This document shows, piece after piece, positions 36,943 through 44,842 of a stretch of 64,000 bases of DNA (positions are counted from its first letter, which is position 1; each line of letters opens with the position of its first letter). The DNA lies in assembly GCF_005860795.2 (NCBI RefSeq), contig NZ_CP058350.1, positions 1,766,501 through 1,830,500 of the forward strand, in the 5' to 3' direction. Below the pieces are notes generated by a model, which had not been told where the DNA came from, searched no databases, and saw only the letters and a list, made by a program, of their open reading frames with translations. The DNA is from Peteryoungia desertarenae (GTDB lineage Bacteria; Pseudomonadota; Alphaproteobacteria; Rhizobiales; Rhizobiaceae). Both the position numbers and the translations under genes were made by a program.

Positions 36943-37896
36943 ATGAGCACGACCGAAAGCACCGCAGATCGCGTTATTGACGCGCCGTCCAACAACTGGG
37001 TTTACCGCATCCTGCCGCGCTGGCTTTGGCCCTATGCGCAGCTGGCCCGCTGGGATCGACCGATCGGCTGGCAGTTGCTCATGTGGCCCTGCTTTTGGTC
37101 GTCCGCACTGGCCGCCAACGTGCTCGCCGCCGAAGGTCAGCTCGATCTGCGCCTTTTCGTGTTTCACCTGTTCCTGTTCTTCGTCGGTTCGGTGGTGATG
37201 CGCGGCGCCGGCTGCACCTATAATGACCTTGTCGATCACGACATCGATAATCAGGTCGCGCGCACCCGCTCGCGACCTCTTCCTTCGGGCCGTGTCACGC
37301 GCCTGCAGGCCAAGATCTTCATGATCCTGCAGGCTTTGATCGGCTTCCTGGTGCTCATCAGCTTCAACTATTTTTCGATAGCGCTCGGCATCCTGTCGCT
37401 GGCGATCGTTGCGATCTATCCCTTCGCCAAACGCTTCACCGACTGGCCGCAATTCTTTCTCGGGCTTGCCTTTTCATGGGGCGGTCTGATGGGCTGGGCG
37501 GGCCTGCATGGCAGCCTGTCGCTGGTGGCTTTCCTGGTTTATGGTGGGGCGATTGCGTGGACGATCGGCTATGACACGATCTATGCCCATCAGGACAAGG
37601 AAGACGACGCTCTTGTCGGTGTCCGCTCCACCGCTCGCCTGTTTGGCGATGATACGAAGCTCTGGCTCTCCGGGCTTTATACCCTGACCCTGATCCTGCT
37701 TGTTTCGGCGTTCATTCTGGCCGACGTGAATATTGTTGCAATCCTCGGACTGTTCATAGCCGCTGCCATGTTCGCCTGGCAGATCAAGGTGCTCGATATC
37801 AATGATGCCAATCAGTGCTTGAAACTCTTCAAGTTCAACAGTCGCGTCGGAATGATCATCTTCCTGGGCCTCGTCTGTGCCTTGCCCTTTGCCTGA
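36943..37896 (+). CDS. ubiA: 4-hydroxybenzoate polyprenyltransferase
   Basis: Integral-membrane prenyltransferase that attaches the polyprenyl chain to 4-hydroxybenzoate in ubiquinone synthesis, using the product of the synthase at 237-1253. The 317 residues carry the two Asp-rich motifs: NDLVDHDIDNQVARTRSRPLP in the first half and YDTIYAHQDKEDDALVGVRSTA in the second. About eight or nine membrane helices are visible, and the length is normal. It ends with a bidirectional terminator shared with the next gene. Confidence 0.95.
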   Translation: MSTTESTADRVIDAPSNNWVYRILPRWLWPYAQLARWDRPIGWQLLMWPCFWSSALAANVLAAEGQLDLRLFVFHLFLFFVGSVVMRGAGCTYNDLVDHDIDNQVARTRSRPLPSGRVTRLQAKIFMILQALIGFLVLISFNYFSIALGILSLAIVAIYPFAKRFTDWPQFFLGLAFSWGGLMGWAGLHGSLSLVAFLVYGGAIAWTIGYDTIYAHQDKEDDALVGVRSTARLFGDDTKLWLSGLYTLTLILLVSAFILADVNIVAILGLFIAAAMFAWQIKVLDINDANQCLKLFKFNSRVGMIIFLGLVCALPFA

Positions 37897-37944
37897 CGGT
37901 CTCAAGGCAAAAACGGCGATCATTTCGGCACCGGCGGCAAAACG

Positions 37945-37979
37945 AAAACGGGCCTGAAGCTGACTTCCGGGCCCGTTTT
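37945..37979. terminator. Bidirectional terminator between ubiA and the DUF6101-like gene
   Basis: AAAACGGGCC (37945-37954) and GGCCCGTTTT (37970-37979) form a 10-base perfect stem whose A/T ends give a T tract on both strands. The flanking genes converge. Confidence 0.85.
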
Positions 37980-37998
37980 GTATCAGGTCTGAACGGAA

Positions 37999-38571
37999 TC
38001 AGGAACGAGCGATGATTTCCTTTCCGGAAATCTTCATGCTCACACCGAGCTTACCGGTCGTCCGGCGTACGAGGAAGCGCGGACGACGCTCGGCAAAATA
38101 GGAGTGTCTGCGGCGTGGTTGAGTTTCGCGGGTACGGATCTCTCCAATATGCTCCTCAAGCGGACGAGCCACGCCATCGGCCTCGACCATCAGCATCGGA
38201 ATACGGAAAGCCTCTGCCCAGCCGCGCCAGTCGGCTGCGATGTCACAGAGATCATGAGCCACCAGAAGCGGTATGCACATATCCGGGTCGTCGTGATGCA
38301 GTTCGAGGGTAACGGTCACTTCTCCGTCTCCATGATCAATTGCGCGGGCGGCAACGCCTTTGAATGCCCGTGCCGGCAAGGCAAAGGACAATGGCAGGCC
38401 ACTGCCTGGCAGGATCTTGCGCAGAACTGCACCGCGTTCGTCAATGGTGATCGTCACATCGCCTAGGGAGCCGTGCAACGCATAGGAAACCTGCTGCGGA
38501 AACCGTGTCGGATCCAGCCGTAATGTGGCTCCAGCCCAGTCTGGCTTCGTAACCGTGTTCGTCATTTTCAT
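37999..38571 (-). CDS. DUF6101-like conserved protein
   Basis: A 190-residue protein with no signal peptide or membrane segment. The C-terminal block RRRHSYFAERRPRFLVRR is strongly basic and looks like the signature of a small rhizobial family that I recall as DUF6101. The N-terminal half (LRLDPTRFPQQVSYALHGSLGDVTITIDERGAVLRK) looks beta-rich. The function is unknown. AAGGGT precedes ATG 38571. Its 5-prime leader contains two hairpins with pseudoknot potential (38617-38647). Confidence 0.7.
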   Translation of the reverse strand: MKMTNTVTKPDWAGATLRLDPTRFPQQVSYALHGSLGDVTITIDERGAVLRKILPGSGLPLSFALPARAFKGVAARAIDHGDGEVTVTLELHHDDPDMCIPLLVAHDLCDIAADWRGWAEAFRIPMLMVEADGVARPLEEHIGEIRTRETQPRRRHSYFAERRPRFLVRRTTGKLGVSMKISGKEIIARS

Positions 38572-38616
38572 GCTACCCTTGTTTTACCTGAGAGCGCCTC
38601 ATGCACTCCTTTTTCG

Positions 38617-38647
38617 GGACTTTGCGTCCTCTATGGCCCGAACATAG
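38617..38647 (-). ncRNA. Structured leader upstream of the DUF6101-like gene
   Basis: On the minus strand, CTATG-TTCGGGC-CATAG (38631-38647) is followed by GGAC-GCAAA-GTCC (38617-38629). The loop TTCGGG of the first hairpin can pair with CCCGAA just after the second (pseudoknot potential). It lies 46-76 bases before the start codon. I do not recognise a named RNA family; this is a structural suggestion only. Confidence 0.35.
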
Positions 38648-38835
38648 GCGCGGCCCCTTTGAGAGGGCTTAAAAATTGCGGTTAAAAAAACTTTGCAGCT
38701 TCAAATGGTTAGTTTTCTCGAACCAGGTAAGGTTTCGATTGGGTGAACATCTGCAACCCGCCATGTCAGTTCGGGACAAGCTCAGTCAGCCACAGGAGAA
38801 GCGATGGACCCTGCTGAATGATGGAGGCCAGTGTC

Positions 38836-41748
38836 ATGGTATCGACGTTTCTGAGCTACAATCTGGTGACTCGCGACATCAAGGCGACCCTGAACCGGGC
38901 TGCGCAGGACCAGATCGTGGCGCGCGATGCCGCCTATTACAGAGAGAACATCGGCAATGTGAAAACCGTCGATGAATTCCTTGATGACTTCCGCCTCTAT
39001 TCCTACGCAATGAAAGCGCATGGCCTGGAAGACATGACCTATGCCCGGGCTTTCATGAAGAAGGTCCTTGAGAGCGACTTGAATGACGAGAACAGTTACG
39101 CAAACAAGCTGACCGACAAGCGTTACCGCGAGTTTGCTGCGGCCTTCCAGTTCGGGCCGGGCGGGGGCGGCACGCTAACGCCCATTACATCCGACCAGAC
39201 CGATGCGATGATCGGTCTTTACAATCAAAACATCGCCAATCTCGATGAACGAATTACGGAAGAGACCCGGTATTACAACGCGATGAACACGATCGTCACC
39301 AATGTCGATCAGTTCCTCGCCAATGATCGCCTGCGAGAATATTTCTTCCAGACCTTTGGAATTGATGAAGCGACCTATGATCGGAACCTCATTCGCGGCC
39401 TGCTGACCAGCGATGCAAACGACCCCAATTCCTATTTCAATACACAGATCCTGCCCAATGTCATAAACGCGCAAAGCTCGATTGAGGCCAACCTGGAGAC
39501 CATTGCCAGAATTGATGCGCGAGCAGCGCTGGCGAGCCAGAACACGACACTGCAATCGATCGTGACCAGGGTCACCAGTTTCAGGGATGACATCGCGACC
39601 CTTGAAGCAAGCAAGAGCGATCCGGGTGCCGATATCGCTGCGATTGATCGGGAGATTGATACAAAGCAAAGGGATATCGACTCACGCTTCATCTCCTATG
39701 TGTCGATGAAGGTCGGTGATATGACCGCCGAGATTGCGGCTCTGGAGGCCGGTAAAAGCGAGGCGGGTGCCGATATTCCGGCCCTTCAGGCCCAGATCGA
39801 TGCCATTCAGATCGAGCTGGACGCGGCCAGTGCCGATCTTGCGGCTCGAAACGCGATTGCGACCCAGAAGGCAGATCGTGCAGCGCTTGAGGCACAAAAG
39901 GCAGAGCCAGATGCCGATATTCCTGCCCTTCAGGCACAAATCGACGCCCTGACCAGCCAGATCACCGCAGCTGAAGCAAGTCTCATTCCGACTGATATTC
40001 CCGATATAAACGCAACGATTGCCGAAAAACAGGCTCAGATCGATGCCTACACGGGCCTTCCAGCCCTGGGGGAAGACAGCACGGCCCTGCGGGCCCAGTT
40101 GGTCAGTCAGAACAACACCAGTTCGCGCTTCATGGGTGCTGCAGCTGGCTATCAGAATATTGTTGATGCCTTCCAGTTCAACGCAGATGGAACGGTGCCC
40201 GCTGATGGCTTCATGAGCGCCGCCAATCTCGAGGCGATCAATACCAACTATCTCGGAAGCCAGGATCGGGTGACCCGCGCTGCCGCCCTGATGACGGACG
40301 AATATGTCCGCTCGGTCATCAACACCTTCACCACCGTTGAAGAGATGATGAGCGACAGCCGGGTGGCCAGCTACATCAAGGCTGCAGCCGGACTGTCCAC
40401 CAGCTTCACCATCGTCAATGCCACGTTGGAGCAAGCGATCACCGGTGATCCGGATGACCCCAACGACCCGTTCTTCAGGCAGTATGTAGGAACTCCCGCT
40501 TTCGAAGGTCTGGCTTTCCTGGCTGGTCTCTTCAATTTCAACAGTGACGGAACCTTGCCTGCAGGACAGACTCCGATCAGTGCGTCCAATCAGGAACGTC
40601 TGTCGAATGGCTATTTCAGCGGCTACAATGACGTGGACGACGCGGCTGACGAGCGGGAAATCGCGACTTTGAGGACCACCCTGGCGGCGATCAACCGGGA
40701 TACAAGCACCGTTGCGACTGTCGACCAGCTTCTTGCCAATTCCGTTATCTATAACTTCGCCGTGAAGGCCGTCGGGCTTGATCCTGCTGAAGTCTCGCGG
40801 TCGACCATGCGCCGTGTCCTGACCAGCAATCTCGATGATCCCAGAAGCTTCGTCTACACGCTGGGCGATGAGCGTTATGTCGAGTTCGCCAAGCTCTTCA
40901 ACTATGATGAAGAAGGCAATCTGACATGGGCAAAGATGGCCCAGTCGGAATCGACGCTGAAGGATTACGCCAAGGACTACACGATCCAGAAGACGCGCTT
41001 CCTTGAAGGGACCGAGCTGGAGCAGGCGAGAGAGGCGGCCTCCGACGAGGTCGAATACTACCAGAACAAGATTGCGACACTGACGTCGCGCGATGAGCTT
41101 CTTGCTGATCGACGCATCGTTGATTTTTTGCTGATTGCCAAGGGTATCGATCCGAAGTCGGTCACCAATGACTTCATGCGTCAGATGTTCCTGTCGGATC
41201 TGGATGATCCGAGGAGTGCCGCCAACACGACGTCCGATACCCGCTTCTCCGAGATCGTCGCCTCATTCAATTTCAATGCCGAGGGGCGGGTCATTCGTCT
41301 GGCCGGAGACAGCATCCAGGAAAAGGGTGACATGGTCGAGACCATGAACCTCTTCCTGCGCCAGCAGATCGAGACGAATGAGGGCGCCAGCAATGCGGGC
41401 GTGCGCCTTGCGCTCTACTTTGAACGCATGGCCGGCAGTCTGACATCACCCTATGACATTCTGGGTGACACTGCCCTCTATGAATTTTTCCGGACAACAT
41501 TCGGCCTTCCGGCAGAGCTGGGCAGCATGGATGTCGACCAGCAGGCGAAGGTCGTCGAGCAATATCTGGATATGAAGGATCTTGCCGATCCCGAGAAGGT
41601 CAAGAAGCTCGTGACGCGGTTTACGGCCATGTACGACGTGCAGAATGACACCAGCTTCAACGGTGCTCTGACACTGCTGACCGGTAACAGTGGCAGCGTA
41701 GGCATTAGCGCAGATCTCATGTTTGCGATTTCCCAGCTGAGAAGCTGA
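38836..41748 (+). CDS. Giant DUF1217-repeat protein
   Basis: A 970-residue protein built of about six DUF1217-like modules, each containing a VDEFL/VDQFL-type motif, a short helical region (e.g. DFRLYSYAMKAHGLE) and LLTSDANDPNSYFN-type blocks. Between modules 2 and 3 (about 39590-40040) is a coiled-coil insert with a repeated unit of the type LEAQKSExGADIPALQAQID. DUF1217 proteins occur in rhizobial flagellar gene clusters, but no flagellar genes are near this one. GGAGG upstream supports 38836. No signal peptide is seen, so export, if any, would be by a type III or non-classical route. The role is unknown. Confidence 0.85.
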   Translation: MVSTFLSYNLVTRDIKATLNRAAQDQIVARDAAYYRENIGNVKTVDEFLDDFRLYSYAMKAHGLEDMTYARAFMKKVLESDLNDENSYANKLTDKRYREFAAAFQFGPGGGGTLTPITSDQTDAMIGLYNQNIANLDERITEETRYYNAMNTIVTNVDQFLANDRLREYFFQTFGIDEATYDRNLIRGLLTSDANDPNSYFNTQILPNVINAQSSIEANLETIARIDARAALASQNTTLQSIVTRVTSFRDDIATLEASKSDPGADIAAIDREIDTKQRDIDSRFISYVSMKVGDMTAEIAALEAGKSEAGADIPALQAQIDAIQIELDAASADLAARNAIATQKADRAALEAQKAEPDADIPALQAQIDALTSQITAAEASLIPTDIPDINATIAEKQAQIDAYTGLPALGEDSTALRAQLVSQNNTSSRFMGAAAGYQNIVDAFQFNADGTVPADGFMSAANLEAINTNYLGSQDRVTRAAALMTDEYVRSVINTFTTVEEMMSDSRVASYIKAAAGLSTSFTIVNATLEQAITGDPDDPNDPFFRQYVGTPAFEGLAFLAGLFNFNSDGTLPAGQTPISASNQERLSNGYFSGYNDVDDAADEREIATLRTTLAAINRDTSTVATVDQLLANSVIYNFAVKAVGLDPAEVSRSTMRRVLTSNLDDPRSFVYTLGDERYVEFAKLFNYDEEGNLTWAKMAQSESTLKDYAKDYTIQKTRFLEGTELEQAREAASDEVEYYQNKIATLTSRDELLADRRIVDFLLIAKGIDPKSVTNDFMRQMFLSDLDDPRSAANTTSDTRFSEIVASFNFNAEGRVIRLAGDSIQEKGDMVETMNLFLRQQIETNEGASNAGVRLALYFERMAGSLTSPYDILGDTALYEFFRTTFGLPAELGSMDVDQQAKVVEQYLDMKDLADPEKVKKLVTRFTAMYDVQNDTSFNGALTLLTGNSGSVGISADLMFAISQLRS

Positions 41749-41802
41749 TCCTAGAGCGAATGCTCGGTCCATCACCTCTTGCAGGCAGGCTTCTCTAAAG
41801 CT

Positions 41803-41830
41803 ATCGATATATTCCATGAGATATATCGAT
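41803..41830. promoter_or_regulatory. ModE-like operator upstream of modABC
   Basis: ATCGATATAT (41803-41812) and ATATATCGAT (41821-41830) are perfect 10-base arms with an 8-base spacer. The inner CGATATAT-N8-ATATATCG resembles the ModE recognition pattern (CGTTATAT-like half-sites). It overlaps the region just before the modA ribosome binding site, so a bound repressor would block transcription when molybdate is plentiful. Confidence 0.7.
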
Positions 41831-41841
41831 GGGAGGTAATC

Positions 41842-42633
41842 GTGATCTGTAATCCGCTGCCACGCCTGGGTGCTCTTATTGGTCTTTCGATTCTGTCCTT
41901 GATGCCCTTGAGCCTGGCCAGGGCCGATGAGCCCCTCACCGTCTTTGCCGCAGCGAGCCTGAAGGAAGCGGTTGAAAACATCGCTGCCGCATGGCAGGCG
42001 GAAACCGGCACGGATGTCCGTATCTCGCTTGCTGGCAGTTCGGCGCTGGCCAAGCAGATCGAAGAGGGCGCACCCGCCGATATCTTTATTTCTGCCGATC
42101 AGCGATGGATGGATTATCTTGCCGAAAAAGAGCTGTTGAAGAACGAAAGCCGCGTCGATCTTCTCGCCAACCGGATCGTGCTTGTCGCCCCCGCAAATTC
42201 GGCCCTTGAGGTGTCCATCGCTCCTGGCTTTGCCCTTGCCGACATGCTTGGAGAAGAACGTCTTGCCATGGCCAACGTGGATGCGGTCCCTGCAGGCGTC
42301 TATGGCAAGGCGGCACTGGAAAACCTCGGTGTCTGGGAGAGCGTGAAGGATAAGGTCGCCCAGGCGGAGAATGTTCGTGCGGCGCTGTTGCTGGTCTCCC
42401 GGCAGGAGGCCCCTCTCGGTATCGTGTATGAAACGGATGCGAAGGTCGATCCGGGTGTCCGTGTCCTGGATCGTTTCCCCGAGGCAAGCCATCCGCCGAT
42501 TGTCTATCCGGCAGCCCTGTTGAGCGAAAGCGACTATCCATCAGCGAGTGATTTCCTCAGCTATCTCCAGGGCGCGAAAGCCCATGAAATATTTGCCGCA
42601 GCAGGATTTACCGTCCTGTCCCGGACGAACTGA
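41842..42633 (+). CDS. modA: Molybdate ABC transporter substrate-binding protein
   Basis: Periplasmic molybdate-binding protein of the ModABC importer. The start is GTG at 41842 with GGGAGGT at 41831-41837. A signal peptide (LGALIGLSILSLMPLSLARA) precedes the mature domain with FAAASLKEAVENIAAAW, SLAGSSALAKQIEEGAPADIFISAD and NVRAALLLVSRQEAPLGIVYETDA, covering the oxyanion-binding residues of ModA (SS, Ala, Tyr). At 263 residues it is of normal length. It is the first gene of the modABC operon behind the palindrome at 41803-41830. Confidence 0.95.
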   Translation: MICNPLPRLGALIGLSILSLMPLSLARADEPLTVFAAASLKEAVENIAAAWQAETGTDVRISLAGSSALAKQIEEGAPADIFISADQRWMDYLAEKELLKNESRVDLLANRIVLVAPANSALEVSIAPGFALADMLGEERLAMANVDAVPAGVYGKAALENLGVWESVKDKVAQAENVRAALLLVSRQEAPLGIVYETDAKVDPGVRVLDRFPEASHPPIVYPAALLSESDYPSASDFLSYLQGAKAHEIFAAAGFTVLSRTN

Positions 42634-42674
42634 TCCGGTTCTGGCGACGAAGACATGAAAGACAGCAGCAAATC

Positions 42675-43367
42675 GTGACGCTCACACCGGAAGAATGGAC
42701 GGCGATGATGTTGAGCCTGCGGGTTGCCGCAGTCGCTGTCATTTTCTCCTTGCCGCTTGGCCTTCTGGTGGCCTGGCTTTTGTCTCGCAGGGAATTCTGG
42801 GGCAAGACCCTGTTGAACGGTCTCGTTCACCTGCCGCTGATCCTGCCGCCAGTCGTCACTGGCTACCTGCTTTTGCTGACCTTCGGACGCCGTGGAACCG
42901 TCGGCAGCTTCCTCGAAGAGTGGTTCGGTCTCGTATTCTCCTTCCGCTGGACGGGTGCGGCCCTTGCCGCCGCTGTCATGGGTTTTCCGTTGATGGTTCG
43001 CTCGATCCGCCTCTCGCTGGATGCGGTTGACCGCAAGCTGGAGGCCGCTGCGGCAACGCTCGGGGCCTCGCCCCTCCGTGTCTTTGTGACGATCACTTTA
43101 CCGCTCATCCTGCCGGGCATCGCCGCTGGCGCGATTCTCGCCTTTGCCAAGTCCATGGGCGAATTCGGAGCGACGATTACCTTCGTCTCCAACATCCCGG
43201 GTGAAACACAGACCCTGTCTTCGGCCATCTATACCTATACGCAGGTTCCCGGCGGTGATCTGGCTGCGATGCGGTTGACGCTGATCTCGATCGTCATTTC
43301 CTTTGCCGCCCTGATTGCCTCGGAAGTGCTGGCCCGCCGAATTGCCGCACGGGTAGGAGCAAGCTGA
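42675..43367 (+). CDS. modB: Molybdate ABC transporter permease
   Basis: A 230-residue inner-membrane permease with five to six helices and the EAA loop that contacts ModC (LEAAAATLGASPLRVFVTITLPLILPGI). The start is GTG at 42675, 41 bases after modA. The sequence HLPLILPPVVTGYLLL is characteristic of ModB. Its TGA overlaps the modC ATG (TGATG), so the two are translationally coupled. Confidence 0.94.
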   Translation: MTLTPEEWTAMMLSLRVAAVAVIFSLPLGLLVAWLLSRREFWGKTLLNGLVHLPLILPPVVTGYLLLLTFGRRGTVGSFLEEWFGLVFSFRWTGAALAAAVMGFPLMVRSIRLSLDAVDRKLEAAAATLGASPLRVFVTITLPLILPGIAAGAILAFAKSMGEFGATITFVSNIPGETQTLSSAIYTYTQVPGGDLAAMRLTLISIVISFAALIASEVLARRIAARVGAS

Positions 43368-44452
43368 TGTTGACGCTTGATATTACCCATCGCCAGGGAG
43401 AATTCACGCTTGCGGCAAATCTTCAGATAGGCTCCGGACTGACCGCATTGTTCGGCCCCTCCGGTTCGGGCAAGACGACCTTGATCAATCTGGTTGCGGG
43501 ATTGACGAGACCGATGCAGGGCGCGATCCGTTTCGCCGATGAGATATGGAGCGATACGGCAAGTGGTCGTTTCGTTCCCCCGCATCGCCGCCGCATCGGC
43601 TATGTCTTTCAGGAAGGCCGGCTGTTTCCCCATATGTCGGTTCGGCAGAACCTCGGCTACGGCCAAAGACACTTGCCCGCAAACGAGCCTCGGGAAAGCC
43701 TGCAGCGGATCATCGAGCTTCTCGCAATTGCGCACCTGCTGGATCGCCGGCCGCTTCATCTTTCGGGCGGGGAAAAACAGCGTGTTGCGCTGGGCAGGGC
43801 CCTGATGGCGAGCCCAAGGCTCCTCCTGATGGATGAGCCTCTGTCCGCCCTCGACAGCAATCTGAAGGCTCAGATCCTTCCGGATATTGAGCGCATTCGC
43901 GATGAGGTGGGCATTCCGATCCTCTATGTCAGCCATGCCGTCGAGGAGGTATCGCGGCTTGCAACACGCGTCGTGGCTTTCGAACAGGGAAGGGCAATCG
44001 CAATTGGCGCGCCGGATGAAGTGCTGTCGCGTGTGCCCCATGGCTCCGGCACCATGCCCGCAGGCAATTTCATTTCTGCAAGCGTGAAAGCGCACCATCT
44101 CAAGGACGGTCTTACCGAGGCAGAAAGCCGCGCCGGGCAGCTCTTTCTCCGCCATGTCGATGTACCGGAAGGCACACCGATCCGCGTGTTTGTGCCGATT
44201 TCCGAAATCGTGATTGCGACGGGTAAGGTTGCCGGCCTGTCCACGCTGAACCGCCTCTCGGGTCAGATTTCCGCGATTGAGGAGGGGCGGGACGCCTCGG
44301 TCGAAGTTGCGGTCAATTGTGAGGGCGAGGTCCTGCGAGCAGAAGTCACGAAACGTTCCGCCGAAAGTCTGGGCCTCTCGCTTGGCCAGCCGGTTCATCT
44401 CCTGTTCAAGACGGTCTCTCTGGCGCAGGATGGCCTGTTTCGACAGGCTTGA
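43367..44452 (+). CDS. modC: Molybdate ABC transporter ATP-binding protein
   Basis: ATPase of the molybdate importer, 361 residues. Walker A is GPSGSGKTT (30-38), the signature is LSGGEKQRVALGRALM, and Walker B is LLLMDEPLSALD, followed by the H-loop SHAVEEV. The C-terminal part (about 290-355: LSGQISAIEEGRDASVEVAVNCEGEVLRAEVTKRSAESL) is a TOBE/Mop molybdate-binding domain. It ends 2 bases before the stop of the converging frameshifted modE gene. Only the ATPase carries a molybdate-sensing TOBE domain here. Confidence 0.95.
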   Translation: MLTLDITHRQGEFTLAANLQIGSGLTALFGPSGSGKTTLINLVAGLTRPMQGAIRFADEIWSDTASGRFVPPHRRRIGYVFQEGRLFPHMSVRQNLGYGQRHLPANEPRESLQRIIELLAIAHLLDRRPLHLSGGEKQRVALGRALMASPRLLLMDEPLSALDSNLKAQILPDIERIRDEVGIPILYVSHAVEEVSRLATRVVAFEQGRAIAIGAPDEVLSRVPHGSGTMPAGNFISASVKAHHLKDGLTEAESRAGQLFLRHVDVPEGTPIRVFVPISEIVIATGKVAGLSTLNRLSGQISAIEEGRDASVEVAVNCEGEVLRAEVTKRSAESLGLSLGQPVHLLFKTVSLAQDGLFRQA

Positions 44453-44454
44453 GC

Positions 44455-44840
44455 CTATTCGCTGTCCGGCTTCGATGACTTGGATGGTTCGAACAAGGGG
44501 TTCTGCACCTCTGCCAGAAAGGCGAGATCGTTTGCCAGCGCGCGCTGGCTTTCCGCCTCCAGTCGTTGGCAGCAGGCCAGCAATTGGATACCGAAGTCCG
44601 TAAGGCCAGCTCCCCGCCACTCTTGCCGCCATGGCGGGTAAAGATCGAGGGCTCCCGAAACATCCGGTTGATTTCGTCCGCCAGCAGCCAGGCGCGGCGA
44701 TAGGACATGCCGAGTGCAGCCCCCGCCGCGCGGATGGACCCGTGTTCGGCAATCAGCGCCAGAAGATCCGCCTTGCCGGGGCCGAGGCGAGCGCCATTGG
44801 CCAGATCAATGCGGAGCGTCACGCGCGCAGCCTTCGCCAT
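44455..44840 (-). pseudogene. modE: Frameshifted ModE-like molybdate regulator
   Basis: The N-terminal frame from ATG 44840 encodes the ModE winged helix (ARLGPGKADLLALIAEHGSIRAAGAALGMSYRRAWLLADEINRMF). It reads as normal ModE up to GGKSGG, then turns into non-family sequence. In the next frame the family sequence resumes as GAGLTDFGIQLLACCQRLE and continues to a stop at 44455-44457. The switch point is the run of four C at 44612-44615 (plus strand); one extra base would restore a protein of about 128 residues without a TOBE domain. It is either a real inactivating deletion or a homopolymer sequencing error. It converges on modC. Confidence 0.85.
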
Positions 44841-44842
44841 GA

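Noticed and set aside
38581..38660. Glycine or c-di-GMP (GEMM) riboswitch in the DUF6101-like leader
   Set aside because: Short strings such as CTCTCAGGTAAAA and GGACGCAAAG recall these classes, but the remaining conserved parts are absent; it is described only as a structured leader.
39590..40040. CRISPR-like repeats
   Set aside because: The repetition is at protein level (coiled-coil units) inside an open reading frame, with no constant DNA repeat or regular spacers.
43235..44752. Open frame of 505 codons opposite modC
   Set aside because: modC is complete with Walker motifs. The antisense frame also overlaps modE, where the true reading is the ModE frame followed by a frameshift.
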